Positions 45,996 through 54,757 of a DNA stretch of 64,000 nt are shown piece after piece; within the stretch, counting starts at the first letter, position 1; each line of letters opens with the position of its first letter. The notes under the pieces are model-generated. The model did not search any database. It was not told where the DNA came from and saw only the letters and a list, made by a program, of their open reading frames with translations. The translations under genes and the position numbers were made by a program. Where the stretch lies: the NCBI GenBank assembly GCA_964640665.1, contig CAZXHT010000020.1:1-64000 (forward strand), read 5' to 3'. Origin of the DNA: DATKYQ01 sp964640665. Its GTDB lineage: Bacteria; Myxococcota; B64-G9.

Positions 45996-47054
45996 ATGAG
46001 GAAGGAAGAGAGAGCGACGAGATCCCTGACCCTGGGAGTGCATCGTATCGAGCCTGTGGATCTCGACAACCCCATGATACAGGCAGCTCTCGAGCAGGCC
46101 CGTCGTGCCCTGGCCAACCCGCAACTGCGGAAGATCCTGCATATCCGAACCGCCGTTCAGCACTATCTCGCCGACGAACTGATCCGTGCGGGATACGTGC
46201 ATCCTCCGGTGTACATGCTTGCCGGCTGCACCGATCCCCTGAATCACTGGACCTACCCGGCCCGGATCAACTACTACGGCGAAGAGGTGTCCATCACCCA
46301 GTCCCTGATCCTGCAGAAGATCTTGCTGGTGATGCTTTCCCAGGTGGACAAGGTGTTCTGGGTCTCGCCCAACATCCGCATGGAGATGCGCATCGCCCGC
46401 AAGGAATACAAGTATGCGGCCGAGTTCATGCAGGTGGACTTCGAGAAACGCGACGGCAGTTATGAGGAGATGCTCGAGTTTATCTCCGGGCTGGTGCGGG
46501 GGTTATACCATTACCTGAACGAAAATCACGGAGAGATCATACGCGAGTTCAGGGGGCAGCCGCTGCCGGAGCTTCCGGAGAAGCTGTCCGTTTATGACGC
46601 GGTTGATGTCAAGAAACGTGAGGGGCTGGACGACGACGACGACGCGCTTGAGCTGTTTCTGTCACGCAGGCAGGCGAATGTGCCGTTCTTGTTGGTCAAT
46701 CTTGCACGTGAGGCGTACGACTGCTTCGATGAAAGAGCCGGTCGCTTCCTCAATTATGATCTGATCTTGCCCCCGTGCGGCAACAATCCGCACACCGTCG
46801 AATGCCTTTCCGGCGCGGAGCGTACGCGATCGCTTGCCGATCTGAAAAGGCGGATGCTGGATCTGGGCTATCCGATCGATTACTTCACGCCGTTCTTCGA
46901 GCTATTTTCCACAGGCGCCACTGGCTCGGGCTCAATTTCCTGCGCCGGCGCCGGCTTCGGCATCGAGCGAATGACCTGGGGTCTTCTGGGTCTCAAGGAT
47001 ATCCACGAGGTTTATCCCTTCCCGCGGATCGTAGAGGGCAGAATTGCCATCTAG
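45996..47054 (+). CDS. Class II synthetase-like protein (asparagine synthetase A / AsnRS paralogue)
   Basis: 352 residues from ATG 45996 (GGAG upstream). The class II aminoacyl-tRNA synthetase core is recognisable: motif 2-like NIRMEMRI (about residue 127) and motif 3 GFGIERMTWGLLG near the C-terminus, with EVYPFPR just before the end as in Asp/Asn enzymes. The anticodon-binding domain of AsnRS is missing. This layout resembles archaeal-type asparagine synthetases related to AsnRS; other paralogues have lost or changed activity. Likely reaction: Asp + NH3 + ATP to Asn; not proven. Confidence 0.7.
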   Translation: MRKEERATRSLTLGVHRIEPVDLDNPMIQAALEQARRALANPQLRKILHIRTAVQHYLADELIRAGYVHPPVYMLAGCTDPLNHWTYPARINYYGEEVSITQSLILQKILLVMLSQVDKVFWVSPNIRMEMRIARKEYKYAAEFMQVDFEKRDGSYEEMLEFISGLVRGLYHYLNENHGEIIREFRGQPLPELPEKLSVYDAVDVKKREGLDDDDDALELFLSRRQANVPFLLVNLAREAYDCFDERAGRFLNYDLILPPCGNNPHTVECLSGAERTRSLADLKRRMLDLGYPIDYFTPFFELFSTGATGSGSISCAGAGFGIERMTWGLLGLKDIHEVYPFPRIVEGRIAI

Positions 47055-47192
47055 CGCGAATGCACATCTTTGTGGGCCAAATTTTTTACAAAATCGTTAC
47101 ATTAGGCGCGCTCAATTTACCGTATACTCTATCAACCCAGCGATTGCCTGCCGGCAAGGAGAGAAACACGCTTCATAAAAAGGAGGATTGAA

Positions 47193-48815
47193 ATGCGTAA
47201 GATCGGGATGACCGTTTGTATGTTGCTTTGGACGTCGACCATTGCGGCTGCCGGGGAGATACCGGTGAAGAGCTATATTAGTTCGGCCGGCTTGTTCAAA
47301 AACGGTATGGCGGTGATAAGCCGCACCGTCAACGTACGGGGCAACGGCACTTATCGTCTGGAGGATGTCCCTGAACCGATCCATGGCACTTACTGGATAG
47401 TCAGCGATGCCAAGATCGTAACCCGGCTCACCCAGCGGATGGTGGAAGCGCCGGCGGACGAAGCCAATCCAACCAACTTGCAGGAAGAACTTGCCGGTCG
47501 CAACGTGGTTGTATACTTCACCGACGGCGGCATCCCGCCCGCAAGCGGCCGGGTTGCTAAACTCGAGCAGAGTCCGAAGCTGAACAAGCCCACTCGCTAT
47601 GGATATGGCACGGCCGCAATCCAGCCTCCTGGAGGAGGTCGCTTTCTGATTCTGGAAAAAGGCAAAGATCGGTCATACGTGGACAAATCGAAGATTGCCT
47701 ATCTGCAGGCCGAAGGCGCCCGCGCCAAGATCATGCGTCGAAAACCGGTGATGCTCTTCGAGGTCAGCGGACTCAGTCGCAAGACGGCCGCCATCCGCAT
47801 CTCGTATCTTACCCGGGGCCTTGCCTGGGCGCCGAGCTACAGGGTGGATGTCTCGGATCCCAAGAACCTGATCTTGCAACAGAAGGCGATCGTCAAGAAC
47901 GAACTGACCGATCTTACAAAAACCAGGCTCGAGTTGATTTCCGGCTTCCCGAACATCGAGTTCCAGCACGTGACCTCGCCGCTCACATTGGCAAGCAGCT
48001 GGCAGGATTTTTTCAGCCAGTTGAGCAGTCCTCCGCGTTCGCTCGCCCACGTTTCCATGGGCAACCGCGCGATCACCCAGCAGGCTGTTCGATTCAACGA
48101 GCCGGCCCCGGGAGGGGGCCTGGATCTGTCGGCCATCCCTACCGGCGACGGTGTGGACCTGCACTACCAGGACATCGGCTCTATAAGTTTGCTCAAGGGC
48201 GAGTCACTGGCCGTGCAGACGGCCTTGGCCCGGGCGCCCTACAATCGCATCGTCGAGTGGAACGTGCCCGATACCCGCGGGCAATACGGAACTTATTCAG
48301 GCCGGGAAGAGGCGAATCAAGATGCCGAGAAGTTTGATAATACCGCCTGGGACGCGATTCGTTTCCGCAATCCATTGTCTTTTCCCATGACCACCGCCCC
48401 GGCCATAGTGGTAGACGGCGAACACTTCAACGGCCAGCGCTTGAGCTACTGGGTAAACCGGGGCGAGATGACCACCTTACGCGTTACCAAGGCCTTGAGC
48501 GTCAGAACCCGTCACACGGAACAGGAGGTCACGGGCAAGCGCAAGGACATCTACATCGGCGGCGATCGCTACTACCGGGCAACGGTTGAAAGCGAGCTCA
48601 GGGCCAACAACCATCGCACCGAAGAAGTCTCGATGGTCATCCGCCGTCGCTTTTCGGGTAAGCTCATAAAAGCCGACCGCAAGCCCAAATGCACGCTCGG
48701 GCAGGAGGGTATCTTCTCTGTCAACCATAGCAACGAATGTGCCTGGAGCCTGAAGCTCAAGCCCGGCCAGGACGTCAAGATCAAATACCGCTACAGCGTT
48801 TTAGTGAGGTATTGA
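47193..48815 (+). CDS. Secreted DUF4139-domain protein
   Basis: 540 residues; AAGGAGG ribosome binding site. Signal peptide about 1-20 (ending AAAG). DUF4139-like features include the early VSRTVNVRGNG-type beta segment, the central SYLTRGLAWAPSYRVD (about 205-220), and late beta-rich repeats ending in KIKYRYSVLVRY. DUF4139 proteins are beta-rich secreted proteins of unclear role. A possible -10 (TATACT, 47123-47128) lies about 65 bp upstream. Confidence 0.75.
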   Translation: MRKIGMTVCMLLWTSTIAAAGEIPVKSYISSAGLFKNGMAVISRTVNVRGNGTYRLEDVPEPIHGTYWIVSDAKIVTRLTQRMVEAPADEANPTNLQEELAGRNVVVYFTDGGIPPASGRVAKLEQSPKLNKPTRYGYGTAAIQPPGGGRFLILEKGKDRSYVDKSKIAYLQAEGARAKIMRRKPVMLFEVSGLSRKTAAIRISYLTRGLAWAPSYRVDVSDPKNLILQQKAIVKNELTDLTKTRLELISGFPNIEFQHVTSPLTLASSWQDFFSQLSSPPRSLAHVSMGNRAITQQAVRFNEPAPGGGLDLSAIPTGDGVDLHYQDIGSISLLKGESLAVQTALARAPYNRIVEWNVPDTRGQYGTYSGREEANQDAEKFDNTAWDAIRFRNPLSFPMTTAPAIVVDGEHFNGQRLSYWVNRGEMTTLRVTKALSVRTRHTEQEVTGKRKDIYIGGDRYYRATVESELRANNHRTEEVSMVIRRRFSGKLIKADRKPKCTLGQEGIFSVNHSNECAWSLKLKPGQDVKIKYRYSVLVRY

Positions 48816-48834
48816 CGGGCTGATCGACTGTCAG

Positions 48835-50103
48835 TCACGGGTGCCGCTCATTTCTTCGGCGATTCCACACAAGCGCCACGGCCAGGAAAACAAGCGCCGA
48901 GATCGATCCTGTCCGGCCGGTCGATGAGCATCCGCTTTGGCAGGGCGCGCATTGGGGTTTCTCGTCGGGATTTGTTCCCAGGTTGACGCCGAATGTGTCG
49001 CGCACGGTGCGGGTCAGGTCGATCATCTCGCAGCGGACTTCCTGGCCGGCAACGGCACAGTCGACGGCGTGGAAGACGCCGAAGAAGACTTGACGGTGGG
49101 GGTTCTGGTCGGGCCGCGGCGGCTGATCCTCGTCCAGCAACGGGGGATAGGGAGCGCCGCCGCCGCCGGTTACGATGTAGAGGATGCCGTCTACCGTGCT
49201 GCGCTCATAATCGTGATCGTGGCCGTTGAAGACGATCTCGACGCCGTGTTTCTGAAACAGCGGATGGAGGTATTCGGCTAAAGGCATCTCCTCGCTTCCG
49301 TGCCATCCCGATGAGAACGACGGCCGGTGGTAGAAGGCGAAGATGTGCTCGACGGCCGGGTCGGACCGCGCCGCGGACATGTCGTTGTCGATCCACTGGT
49401 ACTGGGTGCTGGAGGGAGAGAAATCATCCTCGGAGCAAAGCACGACGAAATGGCAATTGGAGTAGTCGAAGCTGTAGTAGCGCGAGGTACCCGAGTCGGA
49501 GTCCACGTGGAAGAGGTCATCGTAGAGCGTGTTGGTGCGGTGATCGTGGTTGCCCATGACCGGCCACATGACCATGCGCGACATGGGCGTGTGCTCGATG
49601 TCGAAAAAGATTTGCCACATGTCGGCGTCGTCACCGTCCTCGACGATGTCTCCTGTGTTGAGGTAGAAGTCCGGCGCCCGGTCACCGATCAGGCCGACCA
49701 CCTCGCGGTGCATGGGGTGATCCGTGCGCGTGTCGCCGTAAACGAGAAAGTGGAAGGGCTCGGATCCGGACGGGGCGGTAGAGAAGGTCAGCGAAGGGCC
49801 GAAGGCCCCGTCATGGAGTTCGAGGCGATAGAAGTAAGTCCTGCCGGCCTGCAGGCCGGTCAAGGTGATCGACTGCAGGCCGCTGCCTTCCGGAACAGCG
49901 ACTTCCAGCGAGAGATCACCGACGCCGTAGCGCAAGATACCGTCGGTAGTCTGATCCGACTCCCAACTGACGCTGACATGGTCGGGCCCGACATTCTCGA
50001 GGTAGGGCCCCTTGACGATCGCGGCTCGGCCCGGGGTGCCGCAGAAAAGAACAGCCAGCAGCACCAGCGCGAAGCAGCGAGTATCAAGCACAGAACGAGA
50101 CAT
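48835..50103 (-). CDS. Purple-acid-phosphatase-like metallophosphoesterase, surface-anchored
   Basis: 422 residues; AAGGAGG ribosome binding site. Signal peptide about 1-27; an N-terminal fibronectin-III-like domain (about 30-110) with a VSVSWESD strand; then the metallophosphoesterase core with GDTRTD, NTGDIVEDGDD, GNHDHR, FYHRPSF and NGHDHDYERS. The C-terminus has CAPCQSGCSS, a hydrophobic helix (ALVFLAVALVW) and RRRNERHP, a MYXO-CTERM-like anchor. Metal-dependent phosphatase acting outside the cytoplasm. A paralogue lies at 57173. Confidence 0.88.
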   Translation of the reverse strand: MSRSVLDTRCFALVLLAVLFCGTPGRAAIVKGPYLENVGPDHVSVSWESDQTTDGILRYGVGDLSLEVAVPEGSGLQSITLTGLQAGRTYFYRLELHDGAFGPSLTFSTAPSGSEPFHFLVYGDTRTDHPMHREVVGLIGDRAPDFYLNTGDIVEDGDDADMWQIFFDIEHTPMSRMVMWPVMGNHDHRTNTLYDDLFHVDSDSGTSRYYSFDYSNCHFVVLCSEDDFSPSSTQYQWIDNDMSAARSDPAVEHIFAFYHRPSFSSGWHGSEEMPLAEYLHPLFQKHGVEIVFNGHDHDYERSTVDGILYIVTGGGGAPYPPLLDEDQPPRPDQNPHRQVFFGVFHAVDCAVAGQEVRCEMIDLTRTVRDTFGVNLGTNPDEKPQCAPCQSGCSSTGRTGSISALVFLAVALVWNRRRNERHP

Positions 50104-50168
50104 GAGGACCTCCTTTCAGACTCTTTGTTTTCATTCTGTCACAAATGAGATTTCATTCAAGTGGGTTC

Positions 50169-50198
50169 TTGACCACGCACTCGGCTTCGATCTAATAA
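50169..50198 (+). promoter_or_regulatory. Candidate promoter of tRNA-Leu
   Basis: TTGACC (50169-50174), 18 bases, TAATAA (50193-50198), ending 19 bp before the tRNA. Good position and content for a tRNA promoter. Confidence 0.5.
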
Positions 50199-50217
50199 TG
50201 CCCAGAGTTGACGTTAT

Positions 50218-50301
50218 GCCGGCGTGGTGAAACTGGTAGACGCACGGGACTCAAAATCCCGCGGAAGCAATTCCATGTCGGTTCGATTCCGACCGCCGGC
50301 A
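50218..50301 (+). tRNA. tRNA-Leu (anticodon CAA)
   Basis: Acceptor stem GCCGGCG (50218-50224) pairs with CGCCGGC (50294-50300), followed by discriminator A. The anticodon stem CGGGA / TCCCG encloses loop CTCAAAA with anticodon CAA at 50252-50254. A long variable arm and the TTCGATTCC T-loop fit a class II tRNA such as Leu. CCA is not encoded. A terminator follows six bases later. Confidence 0.95.
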
Positions 50302-50307
50302 TTACTC

Positions 50308-50350
50308 AAACCCCGCAGGGCCCTGCATGGTGCGGCCTTGCGGGGTTTTA
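50308..50350 (+). terminator. Intrinsic terminator after tRNA-Leu
   Basis: AAACCCCGCA (50308-50317) pairs with TGCGGGGTTT (50339-50348), running into TTTT. The loop of about 21 bases can itself pair (GGGCC / GGCC). A strong, clear terminator. Confidence 0.85.
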
Positions 50351-50442
50351 TCGAGAATTGTAGATTGTTCCATGAAGTTGGATGACCCTTTGATTCGATA
50401 CCATGGAATTCTGCTGTTATTGGTCCTGAGCGTGGGTATGTC

Positions 50443-51321
50443 TTAATCTCCCAGCTTCAAGGGCAACCGGGGAACCCGGATCGGCTCGCCGTTGAACCTG
50501 GGAAATTTCATGTTCTTCAACAGGTATGAGATACACCCGGCTACGTACTTGCCCCGGTGTTCCTCGGTCAGGATCTGCACATCCGAGGTCCTTCCATTCG
50601 GGTTGATCGTAAAGGAGGTAAGCAGGGTGCCCGTGACGGAGGGATCACGCTGCTTCTGTTGTAATACGCAGCCCTTCATGGCACGGAGGTATTTTTTCAT
50701 CTCCGCGTAAATCTCACCCTTGGTCAGGGTTTCCCGCTGAACGACGGGCTTGTCCGATTCCTCGGGCGGGGGAGAAGAGTTATAGCGGTCATACTGGTCG
50801 AGAATCTTTTCGACAATGCGAGCCCGTGTTCCGTCCGGGTCTAGCTCCAGGTATTTCTGATACTGGTAATAGGCTTCTATCCTGTCGCCCTTCATCGCAT
50901 GTGCGATGCCGAGGTTCAGGTGGGCCTCCGCGTCCTCGGGGTTCTGCGCCAGCAACAGGTTTAAGCAGACCAGCGCATCATCCAACCGCTTTTCCCTTAC
51001 CAGCGAGACGCATTTCCGGCTCCAGTTCTCAGACCATGCATCCAGGTCTCCCCCGGCCTCCGCGCCGGATGACCCGTCTTCCCCCTGTTGAGCCATTTGC
51101 CGGCCTGTCTCCGGCTTGACCACGATTCTGGGGATCGGCAGTGGTTCGAGCCGCGCCTCTTCGGTGGCCGGCTGACTTTCGGCGGGTCGCGCTTCCCCTT
51201 CTTTTCGGGGTCGGCCTTCCGGCTCGGCTGCGCCGGGCACTTCGGGGAGGGTGATCCAGATCAGATACAGCGCGATGAGCACGAAAACCGCAGCCAACCC
51301 GATGACACCCAGAATCCGCAC
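50443..51321 (-). CDS. Membrane TPR protein with AgmX/PglI-type C-terminal domain
   Basis: 292 residues. One N-terminal membrane helix (about 1-27), a Pro/Glu/Ala-rich linker (about 30-95), TPR repeats (about 100-170, LVCLNLLLAQNPEDAEAHLN), and a TonB-like C-terminal domain (about 215-292) with TSFTINPNGRTSDVQI and FPRFNGEPI, the pattern of AgmX/PglI C-terminal domains. In Myxococcus such proteins take part in gliding complexes; here that is only a suggestion. Single gene after the tRNA terminator, opposite strand. Confidence 0.8.
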   Translation of the reverse strand: MRILGVIGLAAVFVLIALYLIWITLPEVPGAAEPEGRPRKEGEARPAESQPATEEARLEPLPIPRIVVKPETGRQMAQQGEDGSSGAEAGGDLDAWSENWSRKCVSLVREKRLDDALVCLNLLLAQNPEDAEAHLNLGIAHAMKGDRIEAYYQYQKYLELDPDGTRARIVEKILDQYDRYNSSPPPEESDKPVVQRETLTKGEIYAEMKKYLRAMKGCVLQQKQRDPSVTGTLLTSFTINPNGRTSDVQILTEEHRGKYVAGCISYLLKNMKFPRFNGEPIRVPRLPLKLGD

Positions 51322-51467
51322 GTTTTTCCATTCCTCTCAGGAGACGCTGTCGCGTAATTTTATTTGCTGATGGTTATTATAGCATGTATTTCCTTTGGGG
51401 TTGAAGAGCAAGTGCTGTTTGCTAAGCCCGAGCCGGTGGGATAACATTTGGTCAGGAGGTGTCCTTG

Positions 51468-52367
51468 ATGAAGTGGGTATATTTCTTGGCGCCGGCTTTG
51501 TTCGCGGTTACTTCTGGGTGCGGCGGATCGGACGGCGGGGCGGGGCGCATCGAGGTCGGCGTCATGACCTACAACGTATTGTGCTCGTTCTGCAATGACG
51601 AGTATGATCCCTGGGAAGAACGGCTCGACTACTTCGCGGATATTATGCGGCGTCACGATCCCGACCTGGTCGGCCTGCAGGAACTCACCTGGGCTTCCGA
51701 GGTAGATCAGTTTCTGGCCTTCATGGACGGCTACGAGGCCGCCTATTTCGTCGGCACGACTCCCGGCCCGCTGGGACAGTACGAGTATCCCGACGCAGCC
51801 ATCCTCTACCGCGCCACGCGCTTCGAACTGGAAGAGAACGGCTTTTTCTGGCTGAGTCCCAGGCCGGACGAGCCCTGGTCGGCGGGCTTCGCCGAAAACC
51901 TGCAGCTTCCGCGCCTGGTGAACTGGGCGCGTTTTCTCGACAAGAACAGCGGACGCTCGTTCGTCTTCAGCACCACCCATTTCGACAACAACTCGCCCAG
52001 CCAGGAACTCTCGGCCCCGCTGTTGTTGGAGCGAACTATTTCCTGGGCCGACCGGATGCCGGTGATCGTCACCGGCGACTTCAACTCGCAGCCGGCCGAC
52101 GAGGCTTACCATATCTTGACCGAAGGAGTCGGCGGGTCCGGCTTTCATCTGACCGACACCTTCGATATCGCCGCCGAGTGGTCGGTGGACAGCAACCAGG
52201 ATCCGGCTCCGGACTACGACACCGGCAGCCGCATCGATCACATCTTCACGGCCGGGAAAGACACGACCTTAGATTGCCCCGCCTGGACCGCCGACCTGCA
52301 CGTCTATGGCCAAGGCGAAAAATATCCCTCCGATCACTGGCCTATATCGGCAAGTCTTTCGTTGTAG
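51468..52367 (+). CDS. Endonuclease/exonuclease/phosphatase-family lipoprotein
   Basis: 299 residues from ATG 51468, eight bases after AGGAGG; the frame also opens at GTG 51459. Lipobox TSGC (Cys near residue 18). The EEP fold shows MTYNVLC, DLVGLQEL (Glu metal ligand), FSTTHFDN (His), VTGDFNSQP, and SRIDHIF plus SDHWPI at the end. These are Mg-dependent phosphodiesterases; a cell-surface nuclease or phospholipase is plausible. All core residues are present. Confidence 0.87.
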   Translation: MKWVYFLAPALFAVTSGCGGSDGGAGRIEVGVMTYNVLCSFCNDEYDPWEERLDYFADIMRRHDPDLVGLQELTWASEVDQFLAFMDGYEAAYFVGTTPGPLGQYEYPDAAILYRATRFELEENGFFWLSPRPDEPWSAGFAENLQLPRLVNWARFLDKNSGRSFVFSTTHFDNNSPSQELSAPLLLERTISWADRMPVIVTGDFNSQPADEAYHILTEGVGGSGFHLTDTFDIAAEWSVDSNQDPAPDYDTGSRIDHIFTAGKDTTLDCPAWTADLHVYGQGEKYPSDHWPISASLSL

Positions 52368-52515
52368 TTGCGCCATTACTCACCGGCAACTTTGCTTACC
52401 GGTTTTGTGCCATCATGGCGCGACAGGGGGATCCAGATCGATGATAACCATACGACATATAAATAACTTTTCAATTGGATCATGAAGTTGTCAAGCCCTA
52501 TGCTGTGTAACAATA

Positions 52516-52531
52516 TGGCACAATTATTGCT
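52516..52531 (+). promoter_or_regulatory. Sigma-54 promoter of the trypsin-like protease gene
   Basis: TGGCAC-N5-TTGCT at 52516-52531 matches the -24/-12 consensus, with GG (52517-52518) and GC (52529-52530) separated by 10 bases. It lies 33 bp before the ATG at 52565. An activator must act on it; the FHA-type activator at 35808-37604 is a candidate but not the only one. Confidence 0.75.
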
Positions 52532-52564
52532 ATTAAGTTGCCAAATTTCATGGAGGTATTGTCC

Positions 52565-54499
52565 ATGATCCGTCGAAGCTTTCTTTTTCTCGTCCTGGCG
52601 CTTTTGGCTGTGAGTTGTGCAGACAACGGTTTCGATCCTACCCTGGTGGCGCAGGGGCGCCCGATCATATACGGCTCGCCCGACACCAACCCGGCCCACG
52701 ACGCCGTCGTGGCCGTCACCGATCGTTCACATCAGTACTTCTGCTCTGGCACGTTGATCGCGCCCGACGTAGTCATGACGGCAGGCCACTGCCTCGACGG
52801 GCAATCGGCCTCCAACGTCGACATCTTCTTCGGCTCCGACGCCTACTCGGGAAACGGCAGCTACGTGCATACCAGCGAGCTGGCCGTACACCCTGACTAC
52901 GACGGCTACAATATCCTCAACGACATCTCACTGGCCCGGCTGGCGAGCGCCGCTCCCTCCGGGGTGGTGCCCATCCCGCATCTGCCGGCGGGCCTGGGGC
53001 TGTCGGCCGCCGATGAGGGACAGACGATCGAGTTCTCCGGCTTCGGCCTGACCGAGCACGGAAGCGACGGGCAGAAGTTGCATGTGGATGGAACCATCGA
53101 CACCGTTTGCGAGAGCGGCAGCGGGTGCGGCAACGTCGTGCCGCACGCCTTTGGCTACCAACAGGCGGGTGGTGGGCCCTGCTCGGGAGACAGCGGCGGT
53201 CCGGCCTTCATCCTGCGCTCGGGGACGGAGTATGTCGCCGGGGTGACCTCCTACGGCGATCAGAATTGCACCCAGTTCGGAGTCAGCACCACCGTCAGCG
53301 ACTTCGCCGGCTGGATCGAGAACTTCATAGGCGGCAGCGGCATCGAAGACTGCGTGAACGGCCAGGACGATGACGGCGACGGCATGACCGACTGCGACGA
53401 CTTCGACTGCCGCTACAACTCGAACTGTATCGGCCCGGGCGCCTGCGAGCAGGCCGCGACCGTCTCTTGCGGCGACGTGATCAATGCCACCACTGCCGAC
53501 GGGGTGAGCATCTATTCGACCTACGGCTGCCTGAGCGATGGCACCGAGGACGGGCCAGAGCTGGCCTACAAACTCGATCTGCGCTCCGGCACCGAGTTCA
53601 CGGTAACCTTGCAGCCTTCCGGACAGGGCGATCTCGATCTCTTTTTGCTGCCGGCCTCGGGCGACAGTTGCAGCCTGGCCGATTGCCTGGACGCCTCCTA
53701 CCAGCAGGAGCCCAACGCCGAGACGATCGGCTACCAGATGCCGGCCGGCGGGGCCTATGTGGTGGTCGAGACCTGGGATCGGGCGACTACCTTCCAGCTG
53801 CAGATCCAGTGCGATACGCAGGTCGAGCAGTGCGCGAACGGCGTCGACGACGACGGCGACAGGCTGACAGACTGCGATGATCCCGACTGCGTAAACGACG
53901 TGAACTGCCAGCTGCCTGACGAGAACTGCTCGAACGATATCGACGACGACCAGGACGGGGCCACCGACTGCGACGACTCAGACTGCGCTTCCTCGATGGC
54001 CTGCATGACTCCGGCCGAGAACTGCTCGAACGGGGTCGACGACGACCAGGACGGAGCCACCGATTGCGACGACTCAGACTGCATAAGCAACGCGGCCTGC
54101 CAGATACCGCCCGAAGACTGCACAAACGGCGTCGACGACGATCAGGACGGGGCCACCGACTGCGACGACAGCGACTGCGTAAACCACTCTGCCTGCCAGA
54201 GCTACCAGGAGAACTGCTCAAACGGCATTGATGACGACCACGACGGGTCACTGGACTGCGAAGACACCGACTGCGCCGGCGATGCCGCCTGCCTGCCGCC
54301 GAGCGAAGACTGCACCAACGGCAAAGACGACGACCGGGACGGCGCCATAGACTGCAACGATCCCGACTGCTCGGGCTACCATCTTTGCGCAACTGACAGC
54401 GGCTCGAGCGGCTGTGCGCAGGCGCCCGCGGGCGGCCTGGGTCTTCTGCCCTTGTTGCCGGGCATGTGTCTGCTGAGACGCAGACGACGCGCGATCTGA
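52565..54499 (+). CDS. Trypsin-like serine protease with Asp-rich Cys repeats and MYXO-CTERM
   Basis: 644 residues from ATG 52565 (GGAGG upstream). A signal with a possible lipobox (LLAVSC); S1 protease domain about 30-255 with triad His75 (TAGHC), Asp120 (NDISLARL) and Ser210 (GDSGGP); a PPC-like beta domain (about 285-420); seven units of the 'CxNGxDDDxDGxxDCxDxDC' kind, six of them tandem; and a C-terminal SGC, hydrophobic helix and RRRRR tail, MYXO-CTERM-like. Both an N-terminal lipobox and a C-terminal anchor would be unusual. Secreted surface protease, apparently under sigma-54 control. Confidence 0.9.
   Translation: MIRRSFLFLVLALLAVSCADNGFDPTLVAQGRPIIYGSPDTNPAHDAVVAVTDRSHQYFCSGTLIAPDVVMTAGHCLDGQSASNVDIFFGSDAYSGNGSYVHTSELAVHPDYDGYNILNDISLARLASAAPSGVVPIPHLPAGLGLSAADEGQTIEFSGFGLTEHGSDGQKLHVDGTIDTVCESGSGCGNVVPHAFGYQQAGGGPCSGDSGGPAFILRSGTEYVAGVTSYGDQNCTQFGVSTTVSDFAGWIENFIGGSGIEDCVNGQDDDGDGMTDCDDFDCRYNSNCIGPGACEQAATVSCGDVINATTADGVSIYSTYGCLSDGTEDGPELAYKLDLRSGTEFTVTLQPSGQGDLDLFLLPASGDSCSLADCLDASYQQEPNAETIGYQMPAGGAYVVVETWDRATTFQLQIQCDTQVEQCANGVDDDGDRLTDCDDPDCVNDVNCQLPDENCSNDIDDDQDGATDCDDSDCASSMACMTPAENCSNGVDDDQDGATDCDDSDCISNAACQIPPEDCTNGVDDDQDGATDCDDSDCVNHSACQSYQENCSNGIDDDHDGSLDCEDTDCAGDAACLPPSEDCTNGKDDDRDGAIDCNDPDCSGYHLCATDSGSSGCAQAPAGGLGLLPLLPGMCLLRRRRRAI
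53822..54370 (+). repeat. Six tandem units of the Cys-flanked Asp-rich repeat
   Basis: Six related units of about 90-100 bp, each encoding NG(V/I)DDD-(Q/G/H/R)DG-xx-DC and a further DC pair. Units 3-5 are the most similar. The acidic spacing suggests Ca-binding, thrombospondin-type-3-like stalks. A seventh, separate unit lies near 53346. Confidence 0.85.
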
Positions 54500-54606
54500 G
54501 CCTGAATATACACTCTAGCCATTTCTGACTTGACCTGGGATGAGAGCTGGCACAAGATCCGCCCGAATGATATCGGGGGTGCATGTAGGAGTGTCTATCC
54601 GGGGAG

Positions 54607-54756
54607 GTGGAGGATGACAAGATGGTGGAGGACGGGCGCGGCGGGGGTGCCGAGGGGAAGGGTGTGTGCGTTGACGGCGACAGCGGCGAGGTGCATGTCG
54701 AGCCGGCCTGCAATCACCGTGAAAAGCCGCTGGTCATAATGACCGGTGACTACTGA
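54607..54756 (+). CDS. Possible 49-aa acidic protein upstream of the dihydrolipoyl dehydrogenase
   Basis: GTG 54607 follows GGGGAG closely, perhaps too closely; TGA 54754-54756 ends one base before the ATG of the next gene. The product is acidic, with two Cys (GVCVDGDSGEV and EPACNHREK) and GC-rich third positions like real genes here. No family recognised. It could also be the 3' remnant of a longer gene, since an in-frame stop lies only a few codons upstream of the GTG. Confidence 0.35.
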   Translation: MEDDKMVEDGRGGGAEGKGVCVDGDSGEVHVEPACNHREKPLVIMTGDY

Positions 54757-54757
54757 G

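Noticed and set aside
50218..50301. tRNA-Leu as an integration site for a mobile element
   Set aside because: No integrase gene, direct repeat of the tRNA 3' end or composition change was seen downstream.
53346..54370. Regular repeats considered as a CRISPR array
   Set aside because: The units are coding, gradually diverged and have Cys/Asp-conserved translation; there are no unique spacers.
54530..54739. 69-codon ORF upstream of lpdA
   Set aside because: Trp/Arg-rich product with no ribosome binding site; the overlapping 49-codon frame has better codon use and position.
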